In this document: positions 34,583 through 43,113 of the stretch, piece by piece | How the letters are laid out: each line of letters starts with the position of its first letter | How positions within the stretch are numbered: the first letter of the stretch is position 1 | Assembly: GCA_035628995.1 (NCBI GenBank) | Contig: DASPIR010000002.1 | Location: 1 to 64,000, forward strand | DNA: 64,000 nt | Source of the DNA: Clostridia bacterium | Lineage (GTDB): Bacteria; Bacillota; Clostridia; Lutisporales; Lutisporaceae | Reading direction: 5' to 3' | The notes under the pieces: generated by a model | Databases searched by the model: none | What the model was told of the DNA's origin: nothing | The model's input: only the letters and a program-made list of their open reading frames with translations | Position numbers and translations under genes: made by a program

Positions 34583-34608
34583 TTTTTGAATAATGAGGAG
34601 GAATAAAA

Positions 34609-36573
34609 ATGAGTGGTAAAAAGTTTTATATGACTACAGCAATAGCATATACCTCGCGAGTACCTCATATAGGAAATACCTACGAGGCGGTTCTGGCAGA
34701 CTCGATAGCAAGGTTTAAAAGAATGACGGGACATGATGTATATTTCCTGACCGGCACAGATGAACACGGTCAGAAAATTCAGGAGCAGGCGGAGGCTGAT
34801 GGCTTGAAGCCTCAGGAGCATGTTGACAGGATAGCTGGAGAAATAAGAAGAATATGGGACTTCATGAATGTAAGCTATGACCAGTTCATAAGGACAACAG
34901 ACAAGCAGCACGAAGAGACAGTTCAAAAGATATTCAAGAAGCTTTATGAGCAGGGGGACATATACAAGAGCTCCTATGAAGGACTGTACTGCACTCCATG
35001 TGAGTCCTTTTACACCGAGTCCCAGCTGGTGGAAGGGAAGTGCCCTGACTGCGGAAGGGAAGTGGCACATGCCAGCGAGGAAGCATACTTTTTCAAACTG
35101 TCCAAGTATCAGAGCAGACTGATGAAGCACATAGAAGAAAACCCGAACTTCATATGGCCTGAATCCAGAAAAAATGAGATGATAAACAACTTCTTAAAGC
35201 CCGGCCTCCAGGACCTGTGTGTGTCCAGAACCTCCTTCAACTGGGGTGTGCCTGTAAGCTTTGATGATAAGCATGTTATATATGTATGGATAGATGCGTT
35301 GTCAAACTATATTACAGCTTTGGGATATAATCCGGAAGGAGAAAGCGGAGAGCTCTTCAACAAATACTGGCCAGCTGATCTGCACCTGATAGGAAAGGAT
35401 ATTGTCAGATTCCATACCATATATTGGCCGATAATACTCATGGCTCTTGGTGTTGAGCTGCCAAAGCAAGTTTATGGCCATCCGTGGCTTTTGATGGGCA
35501 AAGACAAAATGTCAAAATCAAAGGGTAACGTAATATACGCGGAGGAGCTTGTAAAGTTGTTTGGAGTGGATGCGGTAAGATATTACCTGTTGAAGGAAAT
35601 GCCCTTTGGACAGGATGGAAACATCACTTATGAGCACATGATTGCCAAAATGAACACCGATTTGGCAAATAACCTGGGCAATCTTGTAAATCGTACTGTT
35701 GCAATGGTAAGCAAGTATTTTGAAGGTAAGATAGCTGAGCCCACCGATAAGGAAGCAATAGATGACGAGCTTATAGACCTGGCTCTTGTGACTCCTGGCA
35801 GAGTTGAAGCAAGAATGAATGAGTACAGGACAGCTGATGCGCTTGATGAGGTTATGACCTTGCTCAAGAGGAGCAACAAATATATAGACGAGACCCAGCC
35901 TTGGGTGCTTGCAAAGGAAGAAAGCAAGAAAGGCAGACTCGCAGCGGTATTGTATAATTTACTCGAGAGCATCAGGATAGCTTCTGTGCTGTTGTATCCA
36001 TTTATTCCTGATACCGCATTGGAGATTCAAAGGCAGATAAATGCACAGAAAACTGATTGGGCATCTTTAAAGGCTTTTGGCGGAACTATTGTCGGAACTG
36101 CTGTGAATGAAGCGAAACCTTTATTCGCTAGAATAGATGAAGAAAAGAAGCTGGCAGAGATCAGCGCTATAAAAGAAGCGGAAGAGCAGAAGGCAGAGAC
36201 GGTTGAGGAAGAGAAGAAAGCGGTGTCCGCAGAGGTGCCGCAAGAGGATAAGTATATAACTATAGATGACTTTGCGAAAATTGACTTGAGGGTTGCCAAG
36301 GTGCTGGAGTGCGAGAAGGTCGAGGGCTCCGACAAGCTCTTGAAGCTGCAGCTTGAGGTTGGCGGCGAGAAGCGCCAGGTGGTTTCCGGCATTGCGAAAT
36401 ATTATGCGCCTGAAGCTTTGGTCGGCAAGTATGTGGTTTTGGTGGCTAACCTCAAACCGGTGAAGCTCCGTGGAGTGGAATCCAATGGAATGATATTGGC
36501 TGCCTCTAATGATGAGGCTCTTACAGTTCTCACTCCTCTCACAGAGATAAAATCAGGCTCACAAGTAAGCTAG
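34609..36573 (+). CDS. metG: Methionine--tRNA ligase
   Basis: A 654-aa class I synthetase. Signatures: PHIGNTYE (HIGH-type motif, residues 19-26), a metal-binding knob with CTPC and CPDC, and KMSKS at about residues 300-304. The C-terminal ~110 residues are a dimerising OB-fold tRNA-binding domain ([20 protein letters not shown]), joined by an acidic, Lys/Glu-rich linker. Start ATG behind GAGGAGG. Controlled by the upstream T-box and followed after 18 bases by tatD. Confidence 0.97.
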   Translation: MSGKKFYMTTAIAYTSRVPHIGNTYEAVLADSIARFKRMTGHDVYFLTGTDEHGQKIQEQAEADGLKPQEHVDRIAGEIRRIWDFMNVSYDQFIRTTDKQHEETVQKIFKKLYEQGDIYKSSYEGLYCTPCESFYTESQLVEGKCPDCGREVAHASEEAYFFKLSKYQSRLMKHIEENPNFIWPESRKNEMINNFLKPGLQDLCVSRTSFNWGVPVSFDDKHVIYVWIDALSNYITALGYNPEGESGELFNKYWPADLHLIGKDIVRFHTIYWPIILMALGVELPKQVYGHPWLLMGKDKMSKSKGNVIYAEELVKLFGVDAVRYYLLKEMPFGQDGNITYEHMIAKMNTDLANNLGNLVNRTVAMVSKYFEGKIAEPTDKEAIDDELIDLALVTPGRVEARMNEYRTADALDEVMTLLKRSNKYIDETQPWVLAKEESKKGRLAAVLYNLLESIRIASVLLYPFIPDTALEIQRQINAQKTDWASLKAFGGTIVGTAVNEAKPLFARIDEEKKLAEISAIKEAEEQKAETVEEEKKAVSAEVPQEDKYITIDDFAKIDLRVAKVLECEKVEGSDKLLKLQLEVGGEKRQVVSGIAKYYAPEALVGKYVVLVANLKPVKLRGVESNGMILAASNDEALTVLTPLTEIKSGSQVS

Positions 36574-36591
36574 AAAGAAGTGGTGTAGAAT

Positions 36592-37359
36592 ATGCTTTTT
36601 GATACACATGCCCATTTGGATGACGACAAGTTTGATGAGGACAGGGATGAGGTTGTAAGCCAGTGCACTGAAGCTGGTGTGGACTTGATTCTTAACGCTG
36701 GCAGTAATATTCAGACCTCCGTAAAGTCCATTGCTTTGGCGGAGAAATATAAGTTCATTTATGCAGCTGTGGGGGTTCACCCCCACGATGCATCGGATAT
36801 GGATGAGGAAACCGCAGGAGTGCTGGCTGCCCTTGCAGAGAACAAGAAAGTCAGGGCTATTGGGGAAATCGGTCTAGACTATCACTATGACCTGTCGCCC
36901 AGGGATGTGCAGAAACGTCGTTTTATTGAGCAGATAGACCTGGCGAGGCAGCTTAAGCTTCCGGTGATTGTGCATGACAGGGAGTCTCATGGAGATGTTA
37001 TGGATATATTTAAGAAAACCCGCATCAAAGAGGTGGGCGGAGTGCTGCACAGCTTTTCGGGAAGTGCTGAGATGGTCTTGGAGTGTCTTAAGCTGGGACT
37101 GTACATTTCCATTAGCGGCTCCGTTACATTCAATAACGCAAGAAAGACTGTTGAAGCAGTTAAGGAAGTTCCGCTTGACATGCTTCTCATTGAGACAGAT
37201 AGCCCATATCTTACGCCTGTTCCCAACAGAGGCAAGAGGAATTATCCGGGCTATGTGAGGCTGGTGGCAGAGAAGATAGCAGAGATAAAGGGTATAACCT
37301 TTGAAGAAGTGGCGCAGAAGACCAGGTCAAATGGGAAGCGCCTATTCGGAATAGAATAG
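36592..37359 (+). CDS. tatD: TatD family metal-dependent hydrolase/DNase
   Basis: A 255-aa TIM-barrel hydrolase (YabD in Bacillus). Metal and catalytic motifs: FDTHAHLDDDKFDEDR, AIGEIGLDYHYD, PVIVHDRESHGD, LHSFSGSAEM and IETDSPYLTP. TatD proteins show magnesium-dependent DNase activity and act in DNA repair or degradation; the function in Bacillota is not settled. Start ATG behind GAAAGAAGTGG. Typical partner of metG and yabE in this conserved cluster. Confidence 0.95.
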   Translation: MLFDTHAHLDDDKFDEDRDEVVSQCTEAGVDLILNAGSNIQTSVKSIALAEKYKFIYAAVGVHPHDASDMDEETAGVLAALAENKKVRAIGEIGLDYHYDLSPRDVQKRRFIEQIDLARQLKLPVIVHDRESHGDVMDIFKKTRIKEVGGVLHSFSGSAEMVLECLKLGLYISISGSVTFNNARKTVEAVKEVPLDMLLIETDSPYLTPVPNRGKRNYPGYVRLVAEKIAEIKGITFEEVAQKTRSNGKRLFGIE

Positions 37360-37376
37360 TTACTTGTAACACTGAA

Positions 37377-37455
37377 AACACTGAAATCCACTGAACACAC
37401 GGTTTAAAAAGAGAAATTATATCGTGCACTTCAGTGAAGCATCAGTGTTTTTGTG
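37377..37455 (+). terminator. Long terminator hairpin after tatD
   Basis: AACACTG (37377-37383) pairs with CAGTGTT (37443-37449), then CACTGAA with TTCAGTG inside, forming a long imperfect stem ending in TTTTTG. It ends the metG-tatD transcript. Confidence 0.75.
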
Positions 37456-37694
37456 TTATATGAAACTTTCCGTAATCTAGCAACCCAGTATCCTTAACGA
37501 GCATTACCGAATGATACTGAAAGTGTTACCCGTCCCCCGCTTGTAAAACCATTCCTCTTATAGTAAAATTATCATATCTAGCAAATTATGAAGCTTTTCT
37601 ATAGAAATATTTGTAATATTTTGCCTATGTCCTTCATATACTTTTCATTGAAGCTATTTTCAAAAAACAAAAGAATTCTTCTGGGGGTAATACG
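37456..37694 (+). other. Intergenic region upstream of the radical SAM gene
   Basis: About 240 bases; no ORF, consensus promoter or riboswitch is recognised. A GGGGG ribosome site lies just before the radical SAM start. Confidence 0.5.
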
Positions 37695-38273
37695 ATGATT
37701 ACTTATGAAATCAAGGATGCCCTTTATATAAATCTGACCAACAGGTGTGCAAACAGCTGCTCTTTTTGTGTTAGAAACCAGCCTGAGGGTATAGGCGTTG
37801 ACCTTTGGCTTCGCAAGGAGCCGAGCCTTGAGGAAATCCTTGGAGACATAAAAAACCCAGAGAATTATAGTGAAATTGTGTTTTGCGGTTATGGAGAACC
37901 ACTTGAGCGGCTTATGGAAGTAATTGAGATATGCAAGGAGCTTAAGAAAAAAGGAGTCAGGATAAGGATTAATACTAACGGCCAAGCAAATCTGATATGG
38001 AAGAGAAATGTTGTGCCTGAGCTTAAGGGGCTGGTGGATTCCGTATCTATAAGCTTAAATGCAAAGAACGCAGAGGACTATGTGAAGCTTTGCAGACCGG
38101 AATATGGTGAGGAAGCATATAAGGCTGTATTGGAGTTTGCAAAGGAATGTGTAAAATATATACCTGAGGTTTGGCTCACAGTTGTTGATGTGATTTCTGC
38201 TCATGACATAGAATTGTGCAGGAGTATAGTATGTAGTATGGGAGCACAGTTTAGGGTGAGGCACTACTGTTGA
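37695..38273 (+). CDS. TatD-associated radical SAM protein
   Basis: A 192-aa compact radical SAM protein with the cluster motif CANSCSFC near residue 18 and a GYGEPLER loop. Its size and position beside tatD match the family often annotated as TatD-linked radical SAM protein; the reaction is unknown. It ends FRVRHYC at a TGA. Start ATG behind TGGGGG. Confidence 0.87.
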   Translation: MITYEIKDALYINLTNRCANSCSFCVRNQPEGIGVDLWLRKEPSLEEILGDIKNPENYSEIVFCGYGEPLERLMEVIEICKELKKKGVRIRINTNGQANLIWKRNVVPELKGLVDSVSISLNAKNAEDYVKLCRPEYGEEAYKAVLEFAKECVKYIPEVWLTVVDVISAHDIELCRSIVCSMGAQFRVRHYC

Positions 38274-38289
38274 AAAACTTCATGGCTAT

Positions 38290-38334
38290 ATAGGTTGCAT
38301 TAAAGCTGGTTCAGGGAAGAATTAGGCAACCTAT
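38290..38334 (+). repeat. Inverted repeat after the radical SAM gene
   Basis: ATAGGTTGC (38290-38298) and GCAACCTAT (38326-38334), perfect 9 bp with a 27-base loop. No T run follows, so it is a poor intrinsic terminator but may be an mRNA end structure. Confidence 0.5.
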
Positions 38335-38469
38335 GAAATCAAGGAACATGATTTTGCAATATTGAAATCGTAATGTAAAATGTTTATTGCAAAACATGTA
38401 GTCCATATAAAAAGAATAAAATATTTTAATCTGGCAATGATATAAATATGAAAGCCAAAATTTCCCGAT

Positions 38470-38546
38470 TTGTCAAAGGTTCGGGGAAAATACAAATATT
38501 CTTTACGAACCAAAAATTTGACAATAAAACCAAATAACGATAAAAT
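38470..38546 (+). promoter_or_regulatory. yabE promoter with overlapping inverted repeat
   Basis: TTGACA (38518-38523), 17-base spacer, TAAAAT (38541-38546): a near-consensus sigma-A promoter. Its -35 is in the right arm of an inverted repeat: TTGTCAAA-GGTTCG (38470-38483) with CGAACC (38506-38511) and TTTGACAA (38517-38524). The repeat may be an operator or the terminator of an upstream transcript. Confidence 0.8.
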
Positions 38547-38552
38547 TAATCT

Positions 38553-38680
38553 ACCTGTCTATTTAGATTTATTGTTATATAATACCATTAAATCTAGATA
38601 GTATAGGCTGATGAGCTAGACGTATGAGGGCGAATTGGCGCTGAATACGTTTGGCAAACGTAAAAAAAGGAGGTTGAACG
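38553..38680 (+). ncRNA. Candidate structured 5' leader of yabE
   Basis: The predicted leader of ~125 bases has a hairpin CTATTTAGATTT / AAATCTAGATAG (about 38559-38601), then ACGTAT pairing with ATACGT, or alternatively TACGTTTG-G-CAAACGTA next to the ribosome site AAAAGGAGG. The last two are mutually exclusive, as in a riboswitch or attenuator. It does not match any riboswitch class that I can recognise. Confidence 0.45.
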
Positions 38681-39718
38681 ATGAAAATAAACTTGAAGAA
38701 TTTCAAGAGTTTATTTTCGGTCAAGCTTATTGCTGTCGCTGCATTATGCTTGATACTCGCTACATCTTATGTCTACAGTGCGATGAAGAAAGATATTACC
38801 ATTGAAGATATTGACGGAGTAAAAGCAGTAAGTACCTTTAAGAATACTGTTGAAGATGTGCTAGAAGAAAATAGTGTAGGTATCAAACCCCATGATAAGG
38901 TAAGCCTGGAAATGGCAGAAAAGCTCAAGGATGGAATGAGTATAAAAATATCCAGAGCCAGAGAGGTTACCATTAACTCGGATGGGAAGGACGTAGTCAT
39001 ATGGACTACTGCTCCTGATGTAAAGAGTGCTCTTGGGGAGGTTCAAATCCAGCTTGGCGAGAAAGATAAGGTGTTGCCTGGTCTGGATACAGTAATCAAA
39101 GGAAATACAAAAGTTGATGTAATAAGAGTAGAAGAAAAAGTTGTAAAGCAAGAAATGAAAATGGATTTTACCAATCAAGTAAGTAAAAGCGACAAACTTG
39201 ACACGGGCTTAGTGAAAGTAGTTAAAAAAGGAAGCCCAGGCCTAAAGGAACTGGCTATAAAGGTTATTTTTGAAAATGGCAGGGAAGTAAAAAGAGAAAT
39301 CGCTGCTGAAAAGATACTCAAAGAGCCTATAAATGGCATCATAGAGGAAGGGACTAGAACTACCTTCGTATCTTCGAGAGGTCAGGTCACCAGATTTGTG
39401 AGAGCGCTCACAATGACTGCAACAGCTTATGATGCAACCTTTGAGAGCTGTGGCAAGCATCCTGACGACCCGAATTATGGCATAACCTATTCGGGGTTAA
39501 GGGTAAAGCCTGGTATAGTTGCAGTAGATCCCAAGGTTATTCCACTTGGAACATATCTTTATGTCGAAGGGTATGGGGAAGCCCTGGCGGCTGATAAAGG
39601 CGGGGCTATAAAAGGCAATAGGATTGATTTATACTACGAATCGCCAAAAGATGTAGCGAGATATGGCAAGAGGGCAGTCAAGGTATACATACTTGATAAG
39701 CCCAGATACAGATTCTAA
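38681..39718 (+). CDS. yabE: YabE-like cell wall protein (DUF348, G5 and 3D domains)
   Basis: A 345-aa exported protein. An N-terminal anchor (residues ~12-33) is followed by two DUF348 repeats (VSTFKNTVEDVLEENSV and TTAPDVKSALGEVQIQLG), a G5 domain (~155-235) and a C-terminal 3D domain with TATAYDA, VAVDPKVIPLGTYLYVEGYG and the aspartates of the catalytic site (AADKGGAIKGNRIDLY). 3D domains are lytic transglycosylases, so it probably remodels peptidoglycan in the manner of resuscitation or stationary-phase factors. Start ATG behind AAAAGGAGG. In Bacillus it lies between tatD and rnmV, as here. Confidence 0.92.
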   Translation: MKINLKNFKSLFSVKLIAVAALCLILATSYVYSAMKKDITIEDIDGVKAVSTFKNTVEDVLEENSVGIKPHDKVSLEMAEKLKDGMSIKISRAREVTINSDGKDVVIWTTAPDVKSALGEVQIQLGEKDKVLPGLDTVIKGNTKVDVIRVEEKVVKQEMKMDFTNQVSKSDKLDTGLVKVVKKGSPGLKELAIKVIFENGREVKREIAAEKILKEPINGIIEEGTRTTFVSSRGQVTRFVRALTMTATAYDATFESCGKHPDDPNYGITYSGLRVKPGIVAVDPKVIPLGTYLYVEGYGEALAADKGGAIKGNRIDLYYESPKDVARYGKRAVKVYILDKPRYRF

Positions 39719-39721
39719 AGC

Positions 39722-39749
39722 TTATCCACAGGGTGACCCCTGTGGATAA
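39722..39749. repeat. Perfect hairpin formed by two DnaA-box sequences
   Basis: TTATCCACAGGG (39722-39733) and CCCTGTGGATAA (39738-39749) form a 12-bp perfect stem with a 4-base loop. Each arm contains TTATCCACA, the exact DnaA box consensus, in opposite orientations. It immediately follows the yabE stop codon. Confidence 0.85.
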
Positions 39750-39790
39750 ATTATTGTATAGGAAAGTATAACTTTCCTATACAATAATTT
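39748..39790. repeat. 19-bp perfect inverted repeat
   Basis: AAATTATTGTATAGGAAAG (39748-39766) and CTTTCCTATACAATAATTT (39772-39790) pair perfectly around a 5-base loop. It may end the yabE transcript, although T residues are few. Its core ATAGGAAAGTATA also occurs in the dispersed repeats at 12301 and 48826. Confidence 0.85.
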
Positions 39791-39899
39791 ATCTTGATTT
39801 AACTGCCCGTGCCAGAATTTCCTCATTACATTCGGAAAAGGCACATGGGCTTCAAATGCGGCATACGCCGCCTTTGTTATTGTCTAGGGAGGATGTTTT

Positions 39900-40454
39900 A
39901 TGTTGAAGGAAACAATTGTGGTAGAGGGCAAGAATGATGCTGCCGCAGTAAGACGCGCAGTAGCTGCGGATATAATAATAACAAGCGGCTTTGGAATAAA
40001 CAAAGGCATACTGGATAGGATAAAGACTGCCCAAGAGAAGAATGGTGTGATTGTGCTTACAGATCCTGATTTTATGGGGGAAAAAATACGAAAAATTATT
40101 TCTGACAGGGTCAAGGGAGTCAGACATGCCTTCGTACCCAAAGAAGAGGCTCAAGCAGAAGGAGACATTGGGGTGGAGAATGCAGCACCGGAAAGCATAT
40201 TAAGAGCGCTGTCCATGGCAAAATGCGAGCAGGAGGAGGTTCAAATCACCTTTTCGGGGATTGACCTGATATATTACGGTCTTTCGGGCAATGACAATGC
40301 TGCGGGACTCAGGAATAGTCTGGGCTCTGCCTTGGGGATAGGCTACGCAAATTCAAAGCAGTTTCTTAACCGGCTGAACAAATATGGTATAAGCCGGGAT
40401 GAGCTTGAGATGGCATTGGGAAAGATAATGTATGAAATAGATAATAAAAAGTAA
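39900..40454 (+). CDS. rnmV: Ribonuclease M5
   Basis: A 184-aa Toprim-domain nuclease that matures 5S rRNA from its precursor. The Toprim Glu is in IVVEGKNDAAAVRRA, and DPDFMGEKIRK carries the DxD motif. The later DVGVENA-like segment (GDIGVENAAPESI) is typical. Start ATG behind GGGAGG. It precedes rsmA, as in Bacillus, with 19 bases between them. Confidence 0.93.
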   Translation: MLKETIVVEGKNDAAAVRRAVAADIIITSGFGINKGILDRIKTAQEKNGVIVLTDPDFMGEKIRKIISDRVKGVRHAFVPKEEAQAEGDIGVENAAPESILRALSMAKCEQEEVQITFSGIDLIYYGLSGNDNAAGLRNSLGSALGIGYANSKQFLNRLNKYGISRDELEMALGKIMYEIDNKK

Positions 40455-40473
40455 CTTAAAAAGGATGATGGGC

Positions 40474-41328
40474 ATGAAGGAAAACTCAATAACAACGTCA
40501 ACACGTGACCTGATAAAAAAGTACGATTTTAAAATAGCAAAGAAATTCGGACAGAACTTCCTGGTGGATGAAAGTATTTTAAAATCAATTATAGACTGCT
40601 CAGAGCTTTCCAAGGATGACTGCGTTCTCGAAATAGGCCCTGGACTGGGAGTCATGACGCAAGTGCTGTGTGAGAAAGCTGGCAAAGTATTGGCCGTAGA
40701 GATAGACAGAGAGCTGATACCGATACTTAAGGTTTCGTTGTTCGGCATTGATAACGTAAAAGTAATCAATGAGGACATACTAAAACTGGATCTAAAATCT
40801 GTATTGGAGGAAAATTTCGGGGATTCCCCTGTCAAAGTAGTGGCAAATCTACCTTATTACATTACAACTCCAATAATTATGAGGCTGCTTGAAGAGAAAA
40901 TTAACTTCAAGAGCATCACTGTCATGGTTCAGAAGGAAGTGGGAGAACGGCTTGCAGCGAATCCGGGAGGTAAGGATTACGGCGCTCTTACCGTTGCAGT
41001 GCAATACCGCTGCATACCTAACAAAATCCTGGTAGTACCGCCGGAATCATTTATACCGAAGCCCGAGGTTGATTCTATGGTTATAAGGCTGGATTCCAGG
41101 GATAAGCCTCCGGTTGATTTGAAAGATGAAAAAATGTATTTCAGAGTAGTAAAGGCATCCTTTGGCCAACGGAGAAAAACCCTTCTGAATGCTTTGTCCG
41201 CAGGAAATCTAGGGAAGACCAAGGACGAGCTCAAAGAATTACTCGAAAGAAACGGCATTGATGAAAAAAGGCGTGGAGAGACTCTGTCCCTTGAGGAATT
41301 TGCTAGAATCGCCAATGATATAATATAA
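40474..41328 (+). CDS. rsmA: 16S rRNA (adenine1518/1519-N6)-dimethyltransferase
   Basis: A 284-aa KsgA methyltransferase. Motifs: KFGQNFLVDESIL, VLEIGPGLGVMTQVL (SAM binding), NLPYYITTPIIM (catalytic NLPY) and FIPKPEVDSMVIRL. It dimethylates A1518 and A1519 near the 3' end of 16S rRNA. The ATG at 40474 is preferred on spacing from AAAAAGGA; ATGs at 40465 and 40468 overlap that site. Confidence 0.95.
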   Translation: MKENSITTSTRDLIKKYDFKIAKKFGQNFLVDESILKSIIDCSELSKDDCVLEIGPGLGVMTQVLCEKAGKVLAVEIDRELIPILKVSLFGIDNVKVINEDILKLDLKSVLEENFGDSPVKVVANLPYYITTPIIMRLLEEKINFKSITVMVQKEVGERLAANPGGKDYGALTVAVQYRCIPNKILVVPPESFIPKPEVDSMVIRLDSRDKPPVDLKDEKMYFRVVKASFGQRRKTLLNALSAGNLGKTKDELKELLERNGIDEKRRGETLSLEEFARIANDII

Positions 41329-41363
41329 GCCTAAAACAGTTCAAAAAAATATGTTCACTTTTG

Positions 41364-41407
41364 CCCCCTCGATACATATATTAGTAATGACTATGTATCA
41401 AAGGGGG
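41364..41407 (+). promoter_or_regulatory. Hairpin sequestering the ribosome site of the repeat protein
   Basis: CCCCCT (41364-41369) pairs with AGGGGG (41402-41407) and GATACATA (41371-41378) with TATGTATC (41392-41399), 14 bp in total with a small bulge. The AGGGGG arm is the Shine-Dalgarno of the GTG start at 41415. The T-rich sequence after it means that it could also be the rsmA terminator. Confidence 0.75.
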
Positions 41408-41414
41408 TTATTTT

Positions 41415-42962
41415 GTGGCATCAAATAATGAGTATAAAAGATACTTTATCATACTTCAAGAAGATGACAAAGGATATGAATTGTCACCTGGAAAGATACC
41501 GACCGGTTATGTCAAAATTGAAGTAAAAAACAGCAAAGTAAGACTCAATGCATTTATTCAAAATGTAAAAATCGAAGACAGGATCGAGTACAGGTTGATT
41601 TTGGTATCATCGGGTAAAAAACAAGCAATAGATGTAGGAAAAATCCTAATTGACAGCAGTGGAAGAGGGGAACTTTCCTATGAACTTGAATCGGACAATG
41701 TTTTAAAAAGCGGCCTTAACATTGGGGATTTCACCGTAGCAGCTGTGACTGCAGGGGCGACTGTGCCTCTTTCGGGCTATACCGGAAGGGATAAGCTGGA
41801 ATGGAAGGGCAGATACGAGGTAGTGAACAGGCAGAAGACTCATGAAGCACCTAGAATAGACAAAAAAATAAAGATTGAAGAAATTGTACCGGAAATCCCG
41901 GCACCGATAATCCCGGTACAGCCTGTTTTGAAGCCTGAGATGCCTCCCATAAAAGAGGCAGTGATGAAGCCAGAACCTAATATTGAGGCAGTGATGAAGC
42001 CAGAACCTAATATTGAGGCAGTGATGAAGCCAGAACCTAATATTGAGGCAGTGATGAAGCCAGAACCCAATATTGAGGCAGTGATGAAGCCAGAACCTAA
42101 TATTGAGGCAGTGATGAAGCCAGAACCTAATATTGAGGCAGTGATGAAGCCGGAACCTAATATTGAGGCAGTGATGAAGCCGGAACCTAATATTGAGGCA
42201 GTGATGATGCCGGAACCTAATATTGAGGCTATGCCGATTCCAAAACCTAATATTGAGGCTGTGACGAAGCCGGAACCCGAACCGCCTGTAATGGAGCACA
42301 TGCATGTACATGAAACCAAGGTAGAAGTTGAAATAGTAATGCCAAAATGTCCTCCAATGGCTCCGATTGAAGAGCCTTACGAATTTGAAGAAGAAAAAAT
42401 TGAATGCGAAGATATTAGCCAATATTACTGTGATGAGGATGACAGTGCCGATAGCGATGATAGTGATGATGATGAACGGCCCAAACACCATCACGAGGAG
42501 TATCATCATGAGCGGGCTGTATCTCCATATTACAGCGGAGGAATGTACAGCAAGATGAAAAAGGTCCTGAGAAGACTTAGAAGGTATGAGCCCTTTGAAG
42601 AGGAGAGAGGCTTCAGCTGGTTTAAGGTCGGGGATGACATATATGAGATAAACAATGTTGCAATACCGTATATGGGCTACATGGTACCAATGGGATATCC
42701 ATTCATGGCTGAAGGCTGCAGTATGATGATGGATAGAAAAGACTATATACTTGGTGTGAAATATGACGGCAGGGAAGATGACGATGATGATAGGAGAATA
42801 AGATATCTTCTATTTGGAGTACCGGCGCTATATAGCAAGAAGAATGAGCAGTATTACAAATCCAAAGGGTTTATGGAGTTCAAACCACACAAATCAAAGG
42901 GGCACGGATACTTTATCATGTGCTTGGATATTAGGAACGGCATGATGTGCCATATTGACTAA
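41415..42962 (+). CDS. Acidic repeat-containing protein of unknown function
   Basis: A 515-aa protein I cannot assign. Residues ~1-140 form a beta-rich domain (RYFIILQEDDKGYELSPGKI, IGDFTVAAVTAG). A region of ten to eleven 10-residue repeats (MKPEPNIEAV) spans about residues 181-290. A very acidic, His-rich stretch follows (DDSADSDDSDDDERPKHHH), then a C-terminal domain with SWFKVGDDIYEINNVAIPYM and FMEFKPHKSKGHGYFIMC. No signal peptide or membrane segment. The start is GTG 41415. Position between rsmA and a SEDS gene is compatible with a spore or envelope role, which is only a guess. Confidence 0.8.
   Translation: MASNNEYKRYFIILQEDDKGYELSPGKIPTGYVKIEVKNSKVRLNAFIQNVKIEDRIEYRLILVSSGKKQAIDVGKILIDSSGRGELSYELESDNVLKSGLNIGDFTVAAVTAGATVPLSGYTGRDKLEWKGRYEVVNRQKTHEAPRIDKKIKIEEIVPEIPAPIIPVQPVLKPEMPPIKEAVMKPEPNIEAVMKPEPNIEAVMKPEPNIEAVMKPEPNIEAVMKPEPNIEAVMKPEPNIEAVMKPEPNIEAVMKPEPNIEAVMMPEPNIEAMPIPKPNIEAVTKPEPEPPVMEHMHVHETKVEVEIVMPKCPPMAPIEEPYEFEEEKIECEDISQYYCDEDDSADSDDSDDDERPKHHHEEYHHERAVSPYYSGGMYSKMKKVLRRLRRYEPFEEERGFSWFKVGDDIYEINNVAIPYMGYMVPMGYPFMAEGCSMMMDRKDYILGVKYDGREDDDDDRRIRYLLFGVPALYSKKNEQYYKSKGFMEFKPHKSKGHGYFIMCLDIRNGMMCHID
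41956..42285 (+). repeat. 30-bp in-frame tandem repeat array
   Basis: About eleven 30-bp units with consensus GAGGCAGTGATGAAGCCAGA plus ACCTAATATT. The first eight are nearly identical; the last three (from 42196) diverge. Each unit encodes EAVMKPEPNI. The array is expected to vary in copy number. Confidence 0.95.
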
Positions 42963-42981
42963 TTTGACACATGCGTAAAGG

Positions 42982-43023
42982 GCTGTTTCAGGCTAATCGA
43001 GTTAGCTTGAAACAGCTTTTTGT
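42982..43023 (+). terminator. Terminator before the rodA-type gene
   Basis: GCTGTTTCAGGCTAA (42982-42996) pairs with TTAGCTTGAAACAGC (43002-43016), 15 bp with one G-U, 5-base loop, then TTTTTG. Confidence 0.93.
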
Positions 43024-43113
43024 TTTGTAGCAAAATTTTCTATAAAAAATTCTTTGATTATATGATAGAATTAAGATAACATAAAAAAGATGAAACGGAA
43101 GAGGATTGATTTT

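Noticed and set aside
37456-37480. ACTTTCCGTAA near 37463 as a third copy of the dispersed repeat.
   Set aside because: Only about 11 bases match copy B; flanking sequence does not align.
38271-38303. TGA ending the radical SAM gene (after HYC) as a second selenocysteine codon.
   Set aside because: FRVRHY is a plausible natural C-terminus, the frame after the TGA reaches TAA within about ten codons without recognisable sequence, and the nearest hairpin has a very large loop.
38608-38645. CTGATGAG in the yabE leader as part of a hammerhead ribozyme.
   Set aside because: The GAAA and cleavage-site elements and the three stems of a hammerhead cannot be assembled around it.
39722-39749. Paired DnaA boxes as a replication origin.
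   Set aside because: Only two boxes are present, without a cluster, a duplex-unwinding AT region or dnaA/dnaN; at most a DnaA-binding or titration site.
41956-42285. Regular 30-bp repeats as a CRISPR array.
   Set aside because: The units are directly adjacent with no unique spacers and keep one reading frame inside a protein; no cas genes are present.
41703-42509. Long minus-strand open frames over the tandem repeats.
   Set aside because: They are reflections of the repeat array on the other strand, with low-complexity translations and no ribosome site.
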